DNA of 5,268 bases, taken from Dehalococcoidia bacterium (GTDB lineage: Bacteria; Chloroflexota; Dehalococcoidia; GIF9; AB-539-J10). The DNA is taken from positions 1 to 5,268 of the forward strand of contig JAGMBH010000116.1 in assembly GCA_023129815.1 (NCBI GenBank), read 5' to 3'. Below, one piece after another: positions 4,903 to 5,268 of the stretch. A model generated the notes under the pieces. That model was given only the letters and a program-made list of their open reading frames with translations, had not been told where the DNA came from and made no database searches. How positions within the stretch are numbered: position 1 is the stretch's first letter; the number at the start of each line of letters is the position of its first letter. The position numbers and the translations under genes are program-made.

Positions 4903-4925
4903 GTCATTTATAAGATTGCCACGCC
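4903..4925. repeat. Rearranged fragment of the GTCATT…GGCAATC repeat
   Basis: GTCATT is followed after a few bases by GATTGCCACGCC (4914-4925), the reverse complement of GGCGTGGCAATC found in the copy at 4578-4607. This looks like a junction between a forward 5' end and an inverted 3' half. Confidence 0.4.
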
Positions 4926-4943
4926 TTTGGCTTTCATCCTCAT

Positions 4944-4968
4944 CCTTCGATAAACTCAGGACAGGCTC
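4944..4968. repeat. CCTTCGATAAACTCAGG-type dispersed repeat
   Basis: Begins CCTTCGATAAACTCAGG and ends ACAGGCTC. This string is close to a repeat seen in many bacterial intergenic regions (general knowledge). Its last 15 bases match 2021-2035 at 14 positions. Confidence 0.5.
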
Positions 4969-4973
4969 TTAAT

Positions 4974-4994
4974 CCTCTCCCTTGACGAGAGAGG
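4974..4994. repeat. Decayed CCTCTC/GAGAGG hairpin between convergent genes
   Basis: Arms CCTCTC (4974-4979) and GAGAGG (4989-4994) surround CCTTGACGA. It resembles 2062-2084 with substitutions in the loop and right arm. It lies between the convergent small membrane gene and the minus-strand gene, where a bidirectional terminator would be expected, but T-runs are absent on both sides. Confidence 0.45.
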
Positions 4995-5026
4995 AAGTTT
5001 GGCTGGCTTGACGAGTTGACATAATA

Positions 5027-5268
5027 TTAACCCAGTTTGGCAGCTTCTGCTCTGACGAGGCACCGAATTCTCTTATGGATTTCCAGAGGCTGAGCTATGT
5101 CTTTCCTTTCAGCCAGCCAGTGGAAATGCTCCCGGTTACCCTTTCCACCAACGCTTTCCTTTTCCTTAACCATTAGCTCGACTGCCTGCCGTTTGCCTCT
5201 CTCCCAGGCTTCCAGAACTATCCCTAAATCGTCCAGGTTTGTGGATGCCAAGCCCATAGTGGAGTAGG
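5027..5268 (-). CDS. 3' end of an unidentified gene on the minus strand (partial)
   Basis: The reading frame is open from the right window edge to a TAA at 5027-5029, about 79 residues, ending in LVRAEAAKLG. The first Met in view (complement of 5255-5257) has no Shine-Dalgarno, and the frame continues upstream as YST, so this is probably the C-terminus of a longer protein. The visible part is soluble, charged and probably helical (for example VLEAWERGKRQAVELM and LEIHKRIRCLVRAEA), with one Cys and no membrane segment. Codon choice looks like real coding sequence and no intergenic repeat overlaps it. I do not recognise the family. It converges on the small membrane gene across about 140 bases of repeat fragments. 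Confidence 0.6.
   Translation of the reverse strand, partial: YSTMGLASTNLDDLGIVLEAWERGKRQAVELMVKEKESVGGKGNREHFHWLAERKDIAQPLEIHKRIRCLVRAEAAKLG

Overview
The window looks like a piece of a Chloroflexota genome, most likely an uncultured member or relative of the Dehalococcoidia. That placement is an inference from three things: the order aspS–tig–clpP on one strand, the residues of ClpP around its active site, which resemble my recollection of Dehalococcoides ClpP, and intergenic DNA packed with short palindromic repeats of kinds I associate with such genomes. No rRNA, tRNA, CRISPR array, insertion sequence or phage gene is visible.

Layout. Positions 1-57 may be the last 18 codons of an upstream gene. 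Positions 112-1920 encode an aspartyl-tRNA synthetase (TTG start, strong Shine-Dalgarno) with the residues of a non-discriminating Asp/Asn enzyme. Positions 1921-2188 are a repeat-rich spacer. Trigger factor (tig) follows at 2189-3493, then a second repeat-rich spacer, then the ClpP peptidase at 3712-4320. About 400 bases without a credible gene (4321-4720) hold a mosaic of palindromic repeats. A 55-codon single-pass membrane protein lies at 4721-4888, directly behind a consensus -10 box. The right edge carries the 3' end of a gene on the minus strand (5027-5268).

Function. The three complete large genes serve protein synthesis and quality control: charging of tRNA(Asp) and probably tRNA(Asn), chaperoning of nascent chains at the ribosome exit, and ATP-dependent proteolysis with a Clp ATPase that is not encoded here. 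The spacers of more than 200 bp suggest that these genes are not one tight operon. aspS and clpP, but not tig, share a similar leader of about 45 bp ending in the Shine-Dalgarno.

No clear new protein system is present. The items most worth following are: a REP-like repeat family with 5'-GTAG and compensatory stem changes; the shared aspS/clpP leader; a heptamer repeat read as protein inside aspS; and the probably leaderless small membrane protein.
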